Shown: positions 5,861 through 5,876 of the stretch, one piece after another | Numbering within the stretch: position 1 is the first letter of the stretch | Layout: each line of letters starts with the position of its first letter | NCBI GenBank assembly: GCA_004566265.1 | Contig: SPLB01000177.1 | Span: 1-5,876 of the forward strand | DNA length: 5,876 nucleotides | Reading direction: 5' to 3' | Source of the DNA: Paracoccaceae bacterium | Lineage (GTDB): Bacteria; Pseudomonadota; Alphaproteobacteria; Rhodobacterales; Rhodobacteraceae | Made by a program: the position numbers and the translations under genes | Notes under the pieces: model-generated | Told to the model about the DNA's origin: nothing | Databases searched by the model: none | Seen by the model: only the letters and a program-made list of their open reading frames with translations

Positions 5861-5876
5861 TTATTCCACCTTGCCC
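5861..5876 (-). other. Possible 3' end of a further minus-strand gene
   Basis: Upstream of yqgE the minus strand reads AAG GTG GAA TAA, so an upstream reading frame could end KVE-stop at 5861, 23 nt before the yqgE start. Only 16 nt are visible, so this cannot be confirmed. Confidence 0.12.

Noticed and set aside
1..5876. Defence island, prophage, mobile element or CRISPR signal
   Set aside because: No transposase, integrase, direct-repeat array or terminal repeats were seen; all recognised genes are core metabolic, respiratory or tRNA-modification genes.

Overview
The window looks like ordinary chromosome of an alphaproteobacterium, most likely of the Rhodobacteraceae/Roseobacter group. The reasons are the moderately high G+C content, a 44-residue aa3-type cytochrome c oxidase subunit IV of the kind known from Paracoccus and Rhodobacter, and the sequence character of the FdhD, acyl-CoA dehydrogenase and MBL-hydrolase proteins. 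This placement comes from protein resemblance only; no rRNA, tRNA or other phylogenetic marker was recognised.

Layout. Reading the minus strand from about 4125 down to 1 there are five genes in one direction: an acyl-CoA dehydrogenase of the long DmdC-like type (4125-2422); an MBL-fold hydrolase with a winged-helix tail (2418-1372) that starts 3 nt after it and is almost certainly co-transcribed; a tiny oxidase subunit IV gene (1167-1033) behind a 204-nt spacer; an unclassified lipoprotein (979-350); and the 5' part of fdhD (215-1, running off the window edge). On the plus strand, divergent from the dehydrogenase, lies a two-domain Sua5/TsaC-type threonylcarbamoyl-AMP synthase (4305-5261). 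It converges tail to tail, with 6 nt between stop codons, on a YqgE/AlgH (UPF0301) gene (5837-5268, minus).

How the genes relate. Only the dehydrogenase-hydrolase pair looks like a true functional unit, probably oxidation of an acyl-CoA (fatty-acid or methylmercaptopropionyl-CoA type) plus hydrolysis of a related ester or thioester. The others are housekeeping or accessory functions: tRNA t6A modification, terminal respiration, maturation of formate dehydrogenase, and two poorly understood proteins.

No CRISPR array, insertion sequence, phage gene, RNA gene or attachment site was seen. I do not see a convincing new multi-gene system. The most open question is the lipoprotein at 350-979, whose His-then-Cys motif order suggests a permuted papain-like (NlpC/P60-related) fold. 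The second is a TTGCC-N4-GGCAA dyad upstream of the oxidase subunit gene that resembles a CRP/FNR-family site.
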